Assembly: GCA_963995525.1 (NCBI GenBank)
Contig: OZ023214.1
Location: forward strand, 10,740,444-10,804,443
Reading direction: 5' to 3'
Length of the DNA stretch: 64,000 nt
DNA from: Escarpia spicata
Taxonomy: Eukaryota; Annelida; Polychaeta; Sabellida; Siboglinidae
Shown here: in pieces, positions 11,569 to 22,429 of the stretch
Layout of the letters: every line of letters begins with the position of its first letter
How positions within the stretch are numbered: the stretch's first letter is position 1
Program-made: the position numbers and the translations under genes
Notes under the pieces: model-generated
The model's database searches: none
Told to the model about the DNA's origin: nothing
Seen by the model: only the letters and a program-made list of their open reading frames with translations

Positions 11569-12090
11569 CGTTAAACCATTTTTTCGTAACATTTTAAAAA
11601 CGTATATACGAACTAATATACCAGCTATAGAACTTACATATTATTGCATATAACAATTGTTATCTGTATATGAATATGTTTACAAAAGGTTTTTTTCGTT
11701 AATGCGACTGCATGCATACCATTACTTAGATTCACAAAGGTATATATTATACTGAATATTCTTCAGGATAGTTCATATTTATTCAACAACATTCTTTTAC
11801 ACATGTTTATATTAATCTTGTTAAATGTGAACAGAAAGTACATAGGAATCTACACATGTATAATATTGGAAAAATATCGAATAAAAAGTATAGCAATTTA
11901 TTATTAATTCCGATGTATGTTCAATTACACTGTTTGCTTCATATCTTAGCTTAACGAAATTATATTTATTGTAAAATGTGTTATAACTGTATCATCGTCT
12001 GAGCTTCTCCTATTTTATTTAAGTCATGCATGTGATAATATAAATTATATGTAATATCGTACATGTTATAAAGGAGTATATATGCATGAT
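11569..12090. other. Intergenic AT-rich DNA
   Basis: No coding or repeat structure recognised. Confidence 0.4.
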
Positions 12091-12172
12091 ACATGCATAC
12101 ACACACTCACACCCCCAACTCACACAGACACACACACACGCACGCGCACGCACACGCAGACACACACACACT
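12091..12172. repeat. (CA)n / (CACG)n microsatellite
   Basis: Imperfect CA-rich simple repeat with CACGCG interruptions. Confidence 0.85.
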
Positions 12173-12553
12173 GGACAAAAGCGGTTCCGGTCATGCGCAA
12201 ACGGGCATATCTCGTTTCGCAGACAACTTACGCATTCGTCTAGCGCGCGGTGATATCGTACATGCGATGTTAAGTGATTACTTAATAAATAGTTTTTTGT
12301 AAAAGATACACGTTACATTTGTGGTTCGTCATGATGAGTTACAACTGAGTTACCGCAAGTACCATTAGTTATGCAGATGAAGGGTCGCGGCACTTAAAAA
12401 AAAGGATCCAGGGGCGGCCGCAGGATGTAGCCGCGAGGGTTTCTCGCGATGTTGAGAACTACACGTAATGTATATTGGTGAGGGCAATAATCGTGGGTGC
12501 AATCACGTTTTGCCATTTTTACTTAAACCTGATCAAATTATTAAGGTATTTAT

Positions 12554-12581
12554 GGGCCAATGTCCCAAAAAGTGTACAATT
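12554..12581 (+). repeat. Left terminal inverted repeat of the 12.55-16.40 kb element
   Basis: 28 bp beginning GGGCCAATGTCCC. It is the reverse complement of 16368-16395 with one mismatch (position 12, C against T) and is preceded by TTAT. Confidence 0.8.
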
Positions 12582-13239
12582 AGGTTTTAACAGGTCCAAA
12601 AATAAATGTTTAATTCTGAACAATTAAGTTATATTTTCTCATTGTACATATATTGAGGCATATTTTTCACAAAAGGTTCAATGTAATATGGGTTACTTTT
12701 GTTATGACAGTCACTTGAAGTGAAACATGATTTTCATCGCGTGTCCAGCGTCATCGATGAAAAATTACAATATTGGCTATAATTAGAGCATTTTAAATTA
12801 CATGTAAAGGGGAAAATGTTTTTGGATCATCTAGTGTACATACCATTTAATAAGAATCAAGAGGTAGACGACTAAATTTGACTTGGAAACATTCTTTTTC
12901 TTCGTTGTTACTTTGGTGATAGTTTTTTTGTACTCTGTTGTTTCTTGGAATGGCCTATTTTCAATTAGTGCAGTTCTCTCAGAAAAGTGTGTGGAATTAT
13001 AACTGATACATAATCAGTAACCCTGATCAGTTATCTTTGTGTGTGCCAACTGTCATATGCGTTCGGGGATCGAGACTAGGCAAACTGTCAGCTAAGAAAT
13101 GGGTATATACTGATGACGCTGGACACGCAATGTAGCTTTAATTGAAGACAATCATTATCCTTCGTCACAAATTACAAAACAACTACGAACACCATTTTAA
13201 ACATGCAGCGGCATGAACAATAATGTCTACGTTGAATCC

Positions 13240-13869
13240 TTATTGTTCTTTATAGTCAGTCAAAGTATATTTCTGCACCTTCTTCGTACCATCTTTCACG
13301 GCATCCTTCTTGCCTGGCAGAAGTGTAAATTTATCCGGTCTCTTCATGAACTCCTTCACGTGTAACCGCAGACGTCTCGCCTTCAAGTGTTGTGCTGTAT
13401 TTTGTCCTGCGAAGCGATTGTTGCGGAGAACGTATCGTCGGTCTAGGTGCAACTACTTCGCGACCATTCTTCCTGCCCGACTTCTCTTCAGGTGACGTCC
13501 TGTGAAGAGTGACTGCCTTTTCTTGACTGGAATATCTTGCATTTCGATCACAAGTGATTCATGGGCAGCGAGAACCTTTCTCACTTCGTTGTTTCGCGAA
13601 GGGTTCAATCCGTCCTTCCTCATTATTATGTCAGCACGGCGTATCAGCGTTGTCAAAAACGGTGTTTATGGGAATCGTATCAGTTCTTGTTTGGCCTGAT
13701 CCTTCTTTCTGATTACGAGTAGAGCGCTTTAAATGATTCTCCAAAACCCATACACGTCTTTGCTGCCTCTTCGTCTTCACCTTCAAGGCGTTTAGCTTCT
13801 TTTGGACAGATGACCTCCTTTTCCTGGGTAGGTTTCCGGCAGTCGGTATTTCAGCTGTCACGTCAGCTC
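13240..13869 (-). pseudogene. Broken exon C of the element's gene (uncharacterised family)
   Basis: The exon follows an acceptor ...GAATTAG at 13870-13871. It first encodes a very basic, coiled-coil-like stretch (RKRRSSVQKKLNALKVKTKR) to about 13680. The frame then shifts to TTLIRRADIIMRKDG. It continues to a single in-frame amber codon at 13453-13455 and resumes with LHLDRRYVLRNNRFAGQ and HVKEFMKRPDKFTLLPGKKD, ending in a stop at 13240. The last block (basic, GKKDAVK then QKYTLTDY) recalls a conserved segment of an uncharacterised repetitive protein family of invertebrates (from memory, not searched). The copy appears truncated at its C-terminus. It shares phase with exon B (AGA across the junction). 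Confidence 0.6.
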
Positions 13870-14434
13870 CTAATTCTTGTGCTACTTATGAATGTAGTTA
13901 GGGTTGTACTTAAGTTAAGAAGACAGCAAATTCCAATGTTCTTATAACATAAACTATGAATATTAAACCGGGAATTATATGTTTTTGAAATTACGGTTAA
14001 CAAATGTGTTAGTGTCATAATGTAACAGAAATAAGTATTTATCACCATGCGGGCGGTAGTTTGTGAGACCACTGAAAAGTTGTGTCCATAACAAGAACAT
14101 CGGTTGTCATAATCATAGCCCGTGCACTTGGTTTGTAAATGATGGCAATCCTCCATTGTGACCTATATATTACACGGAAGAAACCTGCCTTATTTAGCAT
14201 GCACAACATAAAGCAACACATGCAGCCAAATATAAATTATGCTCTTATGCGAATATTGGCTTAGTTGTACATTATCTTGTTACATATTTCTGAAAAGAAT
14301 ATAATATATCTTGCAGAGTTAGTATCATAAATCGTATGGTGTAATGGTTTACAAGTTTGTAACACAACACACAACGCCTGATAATGGTACGTATTCTGAG
14401 TCAGCCAAACTCTGCGAAGACGTAGGCACCTCAC

Positions 14435-14516
14435 TTGTAGTAGGTGGAAGGGATGGGTCGAGTCTCTTCGACTTCCTAACTTCCACTGTAGGAGTTGCCG
14501 CTGCAGATGTCTTGTT
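14435..14516 (-). pseudogene. Putative exon B of the element's gene
   Basis: 82 bp between an acceptor ...CATATAG and a good donor GTGAGG. It encodes 27 residues (NKTSAAATPTVEVRKSKRLD, then a Pro/Thr-rich end) plus one base. The extra base pairs with the first two bases of exon C to give an Arg codon, and its start is in phase 0 with exon A. Small size makes it less certain than its neighbours. Confidence 0.5.
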
Positions 14517-14667
14517 CTATATGTAAAGATTTATATTTTACACATTAATAATAAATCACTTCTACATTAAATATTGATATGTAACAGAAAGTTTACATGT
14601 AATATTAAAATAAATATAGACAATTACTTGAAGAAAGGTCAAACTCAAGACAAATACGTTATCGTAC

Positions 14668-14849
14668 GCTACTTATATTTATAGCTTTGCGAGCTCGCTG
14701 AGCTCTCAGCTTATGGTCTGGGAGGTATCTTGCGCAGACATGATATGCCCGGTTCTGAGCGGAACGATGGGCCAAGAAGTGGGGGTCTTGTGCTATCTTT
14801 CTATCTTGGTAACGGTGCGAGATCTGAGCACTTTTGTTGACAGGGTATT
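14668..14849 (-). pseudogene. Putative exon A of the element's gene
   Basis: 182 bp after a pyrimidine-rich acceptor ...ATCTTTTAG. It encodes 60 residues including SHRYQDRKIAQDPHFLAHRS and a Lys/Arg-rich end. The Tyr, Asp-Pro and Arg spacing recalls the short basic repeats found at the N-termini of several transposon-encoded proteins. A GTACGA donor at 14666-14667 would leave phase 0, matching exon B. No start codon was found upstream, so at least one 5' exon is missing or unrecognised. Confidence 0.5.
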
Positions 14850-16367
14850 CTAAAAGATGTAGAACGCAATATTAATTATTCTGTACTTTGTTTTTGTGAA
14901 ACGCTTAAATGCTTTTGAAAATAATTCAATGAGATGAGCAGATCACGTGAGATAACGGATACAGTAGTATGTAAGCGATATGCGTTGCAGGATCACACCC
15001 ATAGATAGCTGCGTGTCCAGCCTTACTGCCATGAGTGAGTAAACCCATAATTCTTCAAATTACCTTTTTAAATCACCCAAATGCATTATATTGTTTTGCT
15101 ACCTGTCTTGTTCTTCAAACGTATATTAATAGCTATTATTTAAACGGAAATTATTCTTAGATATGTTGATTTTGATCATTAATCAGCAAGTGTCCAGCGT
15201 CAGTATGGTTTATTTGTAGTAATGTGTTCTTTTAAATTGTATGTGAAATGTTTTCTTTTATATGAAGAGCAACATGTACTTGACACATCTACACTAAAAG
15301 TTAGGATGTCAGTGTCAACTACAGCCGGTAAATATGCATTTGGTTAAATTGGCGTGTCCAGCGTCATCAAGTTGCTTAGACGTTAGGATTGTCATATATT
15401 AACTTTCCCGCAGATCAACGTATCAAATTATCGTTCATTGTTTTGTTAGAACACAGCTGTTAAGTATACTAACGCTATAAGTGGTGTTACCTTTATTAAT
15501 GTACCATATTAGCCTTATTCTATTACACAATTTCATATGAAAGACGTACATATAGGACCACAACTCATCAAATATTTATTGTAGGAAACAAACAAATACC
15601 CACCAGCATAGAGACGACCGCCACGGATGCACTGATCACTGTAGTTCATACATATCAAAGTAGAATGCGCTCTCAGCAGTCTTTCTCGGTAATCCCACAG
15701 ATGACGATGGACACGCAGTGACGCTGGACACTCTCCAATATCGGTTTTATCCTTATTTGACCAAGAAATATTGTGAATATTGCTATTGCCATTGTTGGGG
15801 TTATAGCATGGTGGTTGCTGGTATGTACGAAAAAAAAAAACCGGCGTACATTTCCTATTGTTTTGAAGATAGCCTTTCCTATCTATGACGTTGGACACGC
15901 AGCTAAAACGCCACTCCATATTTGTTTTACTTGAACGTGTTATATTTTCGTCGAATTTAGGTTTATACCCATATCTTTATTTTGTATATCATTTACTTAA
16001 CATGTAGGAAAAGAATGCATATATAGGTATCCTAAAACGACAATAATAAATTAATGTAATTGACCCGTGTAAACCGATGACGCTGGACACGCAAAAATTG
16101 GTCATTATAGAAAACGCAGTGTACATTTTTTAGTTTTAATTTTTTAAACATCATTTTTTACTGTACATTCCCAATACATACTCCATTTGCCCAGTGAACT
16201 CAGAAAAAATAAATACAGCACTGTTTTTGTATGGCACTACTTCAAACTTTGGAAACTTCAATTGGACACGTCATTTTGGCCGTTTTGGCAACTTATGGCC
16301 AATTTATGCCATTTTTTAAATTAACAAGGCTGTCAAACCTTACATGTCCTGAAAAAACGTTTTTTTC

Positions 16368-16395
16368 AATTGTACACTTTTTGAGACATTGGCCC
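16368..16395 (-). repeat. Right terminal inverted repeat of the 12.55-16.40 kb element
   Basis: The inverted partner of 12554-12581, followed immediately by TTAT, the same tetramer that precedes the left end. Confidence 0.8.
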
Positions 16396-16399
16396 TTAT

Positions 16400-16950
16400 G
16401 TGTGAAATCTCTAACGCATATTCCTTCCAATTTCTGCAAACAAACTGTTACAAAAATTGTTTTGACTGAAGTGCTTAAGAAAATATTCCGGCGAAATCCA
16501 AATTTCGTCGAGGACGCCGACGTCAAAAAACGTGGGTCTTATCTACGTTTTGTAAATTATTCGCGTGTCACGTGAATCAGTGCGAGACAACGCAGTGTAT
16601 TAAAACAGGTTAATATCGTTAGAACACGAGATTTCAGCGCCACGAATTTTGAAGTGAAGTTATTTAGCGATTCGGCTGTGTTGAGATAAGATTGAATCAG
16701 ATTGCCACCCAGAAAATAAACTCATTCATTCCAACACACAATATAATCAGATTCCAACAACTCGGATTTCATAAATATCTTATTTTGTTTTACCATGCAT
16801 ATGGTGCGTATTATAGTCACCAGTGAATCGTTTGTATAACGTGTATTGCCATTTCCTCACAACGAGGACGTTTTTAAACTTTCAAAACGTATACCCAACT
16901 CCCATTGACATTCTACTATATAGCAACCAAATTATAAATGGGGATACCAC
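16400..16950. other. Intergenic DNA, nothing recognised
   Basis: No supported feature. Confidence 0.4.
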
Positions 16951-16954
16951 CACA

Positions 16955-17232
16955 CACAGAGGTACCCGGGGGTACCTCCACCCTCATATGTACACACAAA
17001 CGTACCCGGGGAGTCATATAGGCTGGGGAGCGTTGGGTGCGTACGCCGAGGCAAAAGAATTCCGCACAATGGAAACGCCGCTCGAGGTCTCCAGCGGTAC
17101 AACTACAGGTTTCTCCGCGCCTTGTCAAAAATGCACCCAAAAAAATCAACCACGCACAGGCCTGCCGGAGGTACCTCAACATTCAGACGTACCCTGGGGC
17201 ACCCCTATGCGCAGACGTACCCGGGGGTATAT
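16955..17232. repeat. Four-copy TACCCGGGG motif cluster
   Basis: Variants of CAGACGTACCCGGGGGTA occur near 16958, 16990, 17186 and 17212. The first copy forms the near palindrome GGTACCCGGGGGTACC. Spacing is irregular and the sequence between copies is not repeated, so this is not a simple tandem array. Confidence 0.6.
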
Positions 17233-17235
17233 AGC

Positions 17236-19260
17236 GTCAGTTTTTTTCCTATATCGTTTAGTGTCACCACGCGCCAATATACTCGTCAATGTTCTTTTCT
17301 TTCGTGCACACCCCCTTTAATCTGCATTTAGGTTTACGGCAGCTCCGATCTACTCATTACGTTAGTAATGCATAATTTTCTGCAAACAACACGCGTCTGT
17401 CGGACCCTGGACGCGTTTATGCATATTCACATCTCGCCCGCATTTCACGCGGTCTCGCCGTATACTGCGCACGCGTGACTGCCCCGCAACCGGCGTCTGG
17501 CCGAGTAATCGCATTTGTTACGCGATAGCGGGTAATTACGCCGCGCCGGGTGGGTTCGACCGAAGTAACGCGCGTGACGTCGATAAATGCGCGCGCATTA
17601 ACATTTGAAAGACACCAAAGGACACGCACAACAATACTCGACACAGTTCGATTGGAAGCGATCGGCTCGGAACAACCAGCGCGCCTCTCCGCCTCCCACT
17701 AACATCTGTTCGGCGAGGCAGCGAAGTGCCGACAAAGGCGTACGTTGACGGGGTGAGCGCGGCGGAGAAAGCGACCAGCGCGCCGGGCCAGGTCCAACAA
17801 AACGACACAGTTCATTTTTTGTTGCGTCGACCGCGCGTAGATCACAACTTCCGACGGTCGACATGATTAGCATGATGAAGTCGCGTATAATTACAGGCGA
17901 CCGCCTTTTATGTACGCCATAAGGTTGCGTCAGGCATGTCAGCGTGACGGGCGTTGCATACTGTGTGTAGTTTCGTGAGGTTCGCTTCGACAAGTCAAAC
18001 GTTGATGTAGCAATGAAAATAGAAAGGATCCCAATTGGCAAGTTAATCGACCTATGGTGTGACGCCCCGTGAAACTTGACGCAAATTCCCGTAGACAATG
18101 GTTTAAGGCAGCCCCGATCCATTCATAACAGTTATAATAAATTTTTATAACGGAAGCGGTGGTGGAGAAAACGGTATTATATAACGAGTATATATAATAA
18201 TGTGTACGAGTTATTTGTTTAGTGCTTTGCATTAATAACAAAAAGCTGGTAATATACGCCTGCAAGAAGCTGTCATCCGTATATAGGCTGGTATGTGAAC
18301 AAAATCATGGAGAAGGACGACATCTCGAACAAGAGCCACGCAATAAACACCGACCATTGTCTGGGTGGCGGGTATGAACTGTTTCAAGCATGAACAAGAT
18401 CCGCCTTACGGAATAGCATCGCACTTACCAGACAAGGACCGCCGAGACGACAGTCAGTGTTATCTACATTTATTGTGCAACAAGAAGAAGACCAAGGAGA
18501 AGAAGAACATTTGTATAGCGCCGAAAATCTGGATAAATGCATTCGGAGGCGCTTAAGCCATTTGCCGCATGCAAATAAATAAGTGATGTAAATATAATAA
18601 AATGATTCAAATATGTGAGAATTTATTGCATAAACCATTATTACTCGGTAATTATAGAAAGGTAATAATGGATTGCAGAAACAAATTAGGCGGTTCTTAA
18701 CCGTTTGGCTGCGATTCAAATTCCGGTCGAGTAACTTGCTTGGCGACCAACCGATGCCTTCAAAACAATTAACTTTTTAATAAAATTTATGATAAAATAA
18801 ATAGGCATATTATCAATTATTGAATAAAATGAGGACATTTATTAAACGCGCATGCTGAATACGTAGGCAGGAATCACCAAATGAACGCCTTTCACTGGTT
18901 TGCAAGAACAGAACGATTTCTACATAATGCCATTTCCCTACATAACTGTCAATTTGCTGATAATCTTGCGGTTTTTCGAATTTTGTCTTTTTCTAACCTT
19001 ACCTTTTCCGATCACACGTTCATTCGTCACTCACATCCCTCATATTCCACCCATCCAACCACCACTGGCCCACCTACTTCATCACCAAAGATTGCGGATT
19101 GTATCAAATATTTAAGTAAAACTGTGTTTAAATTATTCGTCCTTAATCCTCTCTAAATGGCTTAGCGACCCAATTTCGAGTCCCGACCTAGGGGTAAGAA
19201 CCGCTTGCCTACATGTATCGCATTAACGGTACATGCCCATGCATTATTTCAGGATAATCT
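17236..19260. other. Intergenic DNA with CpG-rich part
   Basis: 17340-17830 is CpG-rich with CGCGCG runs and short, unrecognised open frames. The rest is AT-rich. The blocks at 18691 and 19195 share GCGGTTCTTA in opposite orientation, with weak further similarity. No gene is called. Confidence 0.35.
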
Positions 19261-19266
19261 TATAGT

Positions 19267-19384
19267 CTGTCAGTCTGTCAGTCTGTCTGTCTGTCTGTCG
19301 GTCGGTCGGTCGGTCGGTCGGTCGGTCGGTCGGTCGGTCGGTCGGTCGGTCGGTCGGTCGGTCGGTCGGTCGGTCGGTCGGTCG
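19267..19384. repeat. (GTCT)n then (GTCG)n microsatellite
   Basis: A short GTCT run is followed by about 24 uninterrupted copies of GTCG. It is CpG-dense and gives long Asp/Arg/Pro/Thr or Val/Gly/Arg/Ser shadow frames. Confidence 0.95.
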
Positions 19385-19692
19385 AACAATATGTTTAAAA
19401 ATTATATAAATCCCGGACCCACTGGTGCCGCAGTTTCGAAGCACAATACACGTCGCTAGTTTTAATGCTATAAATAATGGGATTCAAAGATATGTAAATC
19501 CTATTCATTAAGCTAAAAATAGCCTTTCTGATTACACATTTACCCGAGCTGACATTAGTTGTAGCAAACATGTGGCTAGCGCTACATCTCATGGACACAT
19601 TTTTCAATATTCTGAAATAATTATTATATGCAACAACGAATTGCTGAAAATTAACTTATCTAAAGTTCACCCATAACGCACACATATAGATA

Positions 19693-21564
19693 TTACCAAA
19701 ATGACCAGGGATTTACCCGCATTGTACTGCACGTCATGCTCACATCCATATGAGTAACACATGTCAAGTAGTGTTTGTAGTCCTTTAGCAGAAGGTGCAA
19801 ACAGAAGTAGATCATCGGCGTATATAAGGTGATTAACAACCATGTTACCATGACTACAACCGATTTGTTTTTGTGCAGTTGTATACTAAGATTATCCATA
19901 TAAATGTTAAAAAGCAAAGGGGATAACTTCCCACCTTGCTTAACACCATTGCCTACCGAGAAGAAGTCCGAGTAGGTATTTCCCCATCGTATGCATACAC
20001 ATTGATTATTGAATTCATTGCTGAGTACTCTTAAGATATAGTTCGGTACATTTCGTTGTTCTAGTTTCGTTAAAAGTTTATATCGGTTGACACGATCAAA
20101 CGCCTTTGATGCATCTAAATACGCGACGTGCATAGCTGAACCAGTGTAGAACCTTAATAATTCCTTAAATGCAAACACGCATAACTCTGTTCCATGTTTA
20201 GGCTTAAAGCCAAATTGATTAGGAGTGGTTTCCAAGTACATTTCCATTCTGTTAAAAAGAACAGTGTCTATTATCTTCGTAAATATGTTCGATAGATATA
20301 TTGGCCTATAATTCCCTTTGTCGTTTACTCGTCTATTCTTGTCTTTAATAATTGGTACAATAACAGACTGTGAAATTTCTTTTGGTAAATAACCATGCAC
20401 CAGAATCGAAGACACAAGGATAGACAAAAGCACAGCGAGTTGATAATCAGCGAACTTAATATGTTCTGCATTGATACCGTCCAGACCTGGTGACTTATTT
20501 TTTGAGAGTCCATTAATAATATCCATCAGTTCAACTGCACCAACAGTCATTCCCTTATTGCCAGTGGAACAATCATAACAAACTGTATCACATCGACTAT
20601 CCTCCACATCATTAAATAAATGTTCATAATGATGCTTCCACATTGACCCGATGTTTACGTCACCGTGTATATTATCAATGTTTGTCGGAAGTTTTACTTT
20701 ACTGTTCGTACAGTGCTTAATTTCTTTCAAGAATTTGCGGTGGTCTTTCTGACACAACTGTTCTGCAATATTATCAGCAATGATAGTTTCTTTCTCCCTT
20801 TTACATTTTCTGATCGCCTGCTTGAATTTCATTCTGGATAATTTCATAACATTAAAAATGTCACCTTGTCTAGGTTTGCCAGTCTCTTTCCATATACAGT
20901 AAGCATCACGGGCTGCACAATGAAGCTCTTTCATTCTCTCGTTCCAACCTGGTACAACATTATACTTATAAGCACCTTTGCGATTTGACCGGAGTGTGTG
21001 ACCACACCTCTTCAATGTAATCACGATAGAATTGTAAAAGTCATCGAGATCATCATGATGGTTACAGTTATGACAATTGGGATCATTGCATCTAACACCC
21101 GGTGGAACATTCAGTTTGCTCAATTCAACGTTCGTGCATGCTCTGTAAGCGTCAATGTCTTGTGGGTTTAATCTGTCCCGCTGTATGCCTTGCTTAATCT
21201 CATTAGTATTGCCACTACCACTAACGCATTCTGGTACAATATCACTGTCTATGCTGAACGATATCGGGTGGTAATCAGAATAAATAACGTCATAAAGTAT
21301 GGACATGTTAGATAGGCAATCCTTCGCATCAGCGGTACATATGATATGGTCTAGCCATGATGTAGTTCCCCAGGCAGAACTAACGTATGTATATGTGTCT
21401 ATCGGGAGAGTATCTTGATCACATATAGCCAGAGTAAATTCTTTGCAGAAATCAAGTAAGATATTCCCAAAAACTGATTTCTTGGAAATATCCGCGTTAA
21501 AATCACCAACAATAGTGATGCACGAGCTATTAATATTATTAACATATACAGCAATTTTGGACAT
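19693..21564 (-). CDS. LINE ORF2: endonuclease end plus reverse transcriptase
   Basis: In-frame continuation of the endonuclease part. Residues 20-25 are GDFNAD, and SSAWGTTSWLDHI with SDYHP (residues 96-100) complete the endonuclease. A Cys/His patch (CNDPNCHNCNHH) lies near 159-170. The reverse transcriptase has KNKSPGLDGI (355-364), NYRPIYLS (418-425), DASKAFD (484-490) and GVKQGGKLSPLLF (540-552). After about residue 566 the true frame shifts by one; HLIYADDLLLFAPSAKGLQT lies in the neighbouring frame at about 19790-19850. The protein is otherwise uninterrupted over more than 560 residues. Confidence 0.87.
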   Translation of the reverse strand: MSKIAVYVNNINSSCITIVGDFNADISKKSVFGNILLDFCKEFTLAICDQDTLPIDTYTYVSSAWGTTSWLDHIICTADAKDCLSNMSILYDVIYSDYHPISFSIDSDIVPECVSGSGNTNEIKQGIQRDRLNPQDIDAYRACTNVELSKLNVPPGVRCNDPNCHNCNHHDDLDDFYNSIVITLKRCGHTLRSNRKGAYKYNVVPGWNERMKELHCAARDAYCIWKETGKPRQGDIFNVMKLSRMKFKQAIRKCKREKETIIADNIAEQLCQKDHRKFLKEIKHCTNSKVKLPTNIDNIHGDVNIGSMWKHHYEHLFNDVEDSRCDTVCYDCSTGNKGMTVGAVELMDIINGLSKNKSPGLDGINAEHIKFADYQLAVLLSILVSSILVHGYLPKEISQSVIVPIIKDKNRRVNDKGNYRPIYLSNIFTKIIDTVLFNRMEMYLETTPNQFGFKPKHGTELCVFAFKELLRFYTGSAMHVAYLDASKAFDRVNRYKLLTKLEQRNVPNYILRVLSNEFNNQCVCIRWGNTYSDFFSVGNGVKQGGKLSPLLFNIYMDNLSIQLHKNKSVVVMVTWLLITLYTPMIYFCLHLLLKDYKHYLTCVTHMDVSMTCSTMRVNPWSFW

Positions 21565-21591
21565 ATAATCATTGAACTTGTCCCTGTTTTC

Positions 21592-21945
21592 CTAAGGTAA
21601 ATATACGTTTAGTAGATAATACTCCTTGTTACCCCAACAAATTCTTATGCCGTATAGCCAGTCATAGCAGTGGTCAAGAATGGTGATATATCGATCAAGG
21701 GAATGTTTCCATAAAAAACCTACACCACCATACGGCCTACCAGTTAAAATACCACAAGATGCATCTACAGGAGAAACACCATATCCCACATAACCTTCGT
21801 GACAGGTGTTTAGTATATGGCAATCTTGTTTAGTGAGCATAAGCTCTTGTAAGCACAGTATATCACATTCCATTAACACATCATTTAAGAAGGGCATAAA
21901 ACCTTTAAATCCATTACAATTAAAAGATGTGATGTTAATTTCCAT
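21592..21945 (-). CDS. LINE ORF2 N-terminus: AP-like endonuclease
   Basis: ORF2 begins MEINITSFNCNGFKG, the N-N block of apurinic/apyrimidinic-type endonucleases, then DILCLQELMLTKQD with the catalytic-type Glu, and GGVGFLWKHSL. It reaches NVYLP and then meets an amber codon. The same frame continues with ENRDKFNDYMSKI in the downstream piece. The enzyme would nick target DNA to prime reverse transcription. Only one nonsense codon separates this part from the next 623 residues, so this copy was inactivated recently or the codon is an assembly error. Confidence 0.85.
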   Translation of the reverse strand: MEINITSFNCNGFKGFMPFLNDVLMECDILCLQELMLTKQDCHILNTCHEGYVGYGVSPVDASCGILTGRPYGGVGFLWKHSLDRYITILDHCYDWLYGIRICWGNKEYYLLNVYLP

Positions 21946-21948
21946 AAC

Positions 21949-22425
<477 letters not shown>

Positions 22426-22429
22426 AATG

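Larger units (their letters stand above)
12739..16092. repeat. Dispersed 17-bp motif GATGACGCTGGACACGC, nine copies
   Basis: Read as GCGTGTCCAGCGTCATC on the plus strand: 12739-12755 (exact), 15011-15027 (variant), 15187-15203 (one or two changes), 15352-15368 (exact). Read as GATGACGCTGGACACGC: 13112-13128 (exact), 15700-15716 (one change), 15717-15733 (variant, abutting the previous copy), 15884-15900 (two changes), 16076-16092 (exact). I found no copy elsewhere in the window. Seven of the nine lie upstream (15.0-16.1 kb) of the minus-strand gene. Clusters of short iterated sites are known as transposase-binding subterminal repeats in several DNA transposons; whether that applies here is inference. 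Confidence 0.85.
12554..16395 (-). mobile_element. TIR-bounded DNA transposon-like element with iterated 17-bp motif
   Basis: The ends are a 28-bp inverted repeat with a single mismatch (12554-12581 against 16368-16395) that starts GGGCCAATGTC and ends GTGTACAATT. Both ends are flanked by TTAT (12550-12553 and 16396-16399), which fits a 4-bp target duplication. Inside are a broken minus-strand gene (exons 14849-14668, 14516-14435 and 13869-13240) and nine copies of GATGACGCTGGACACGC or close variants. The gene resembles an uncharacterised family that I recall as repeatedly present in invertebrate genomes; no transposase catalytic motif is visible. The superfamily is unknown. A 4-bp duplication would be compatible with several, and the assignment as a transposon is inference from the TIRs and duplication. 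Confidence 0.7.

Noticed and set aside
15533..15919. 128-codon gene on the minus strand within the 12.5-16.4 kb element
   Set aside because: It spans three 17-bp motif copies, has no recognisable domain and no matching splice phase with exon A.
18680..19210. Inverted GCGGTTCTTA blocks as a transposon
   Set aside because: Similarity beyond the shared 10-mer is weak and no ends or target duplication could be defined.
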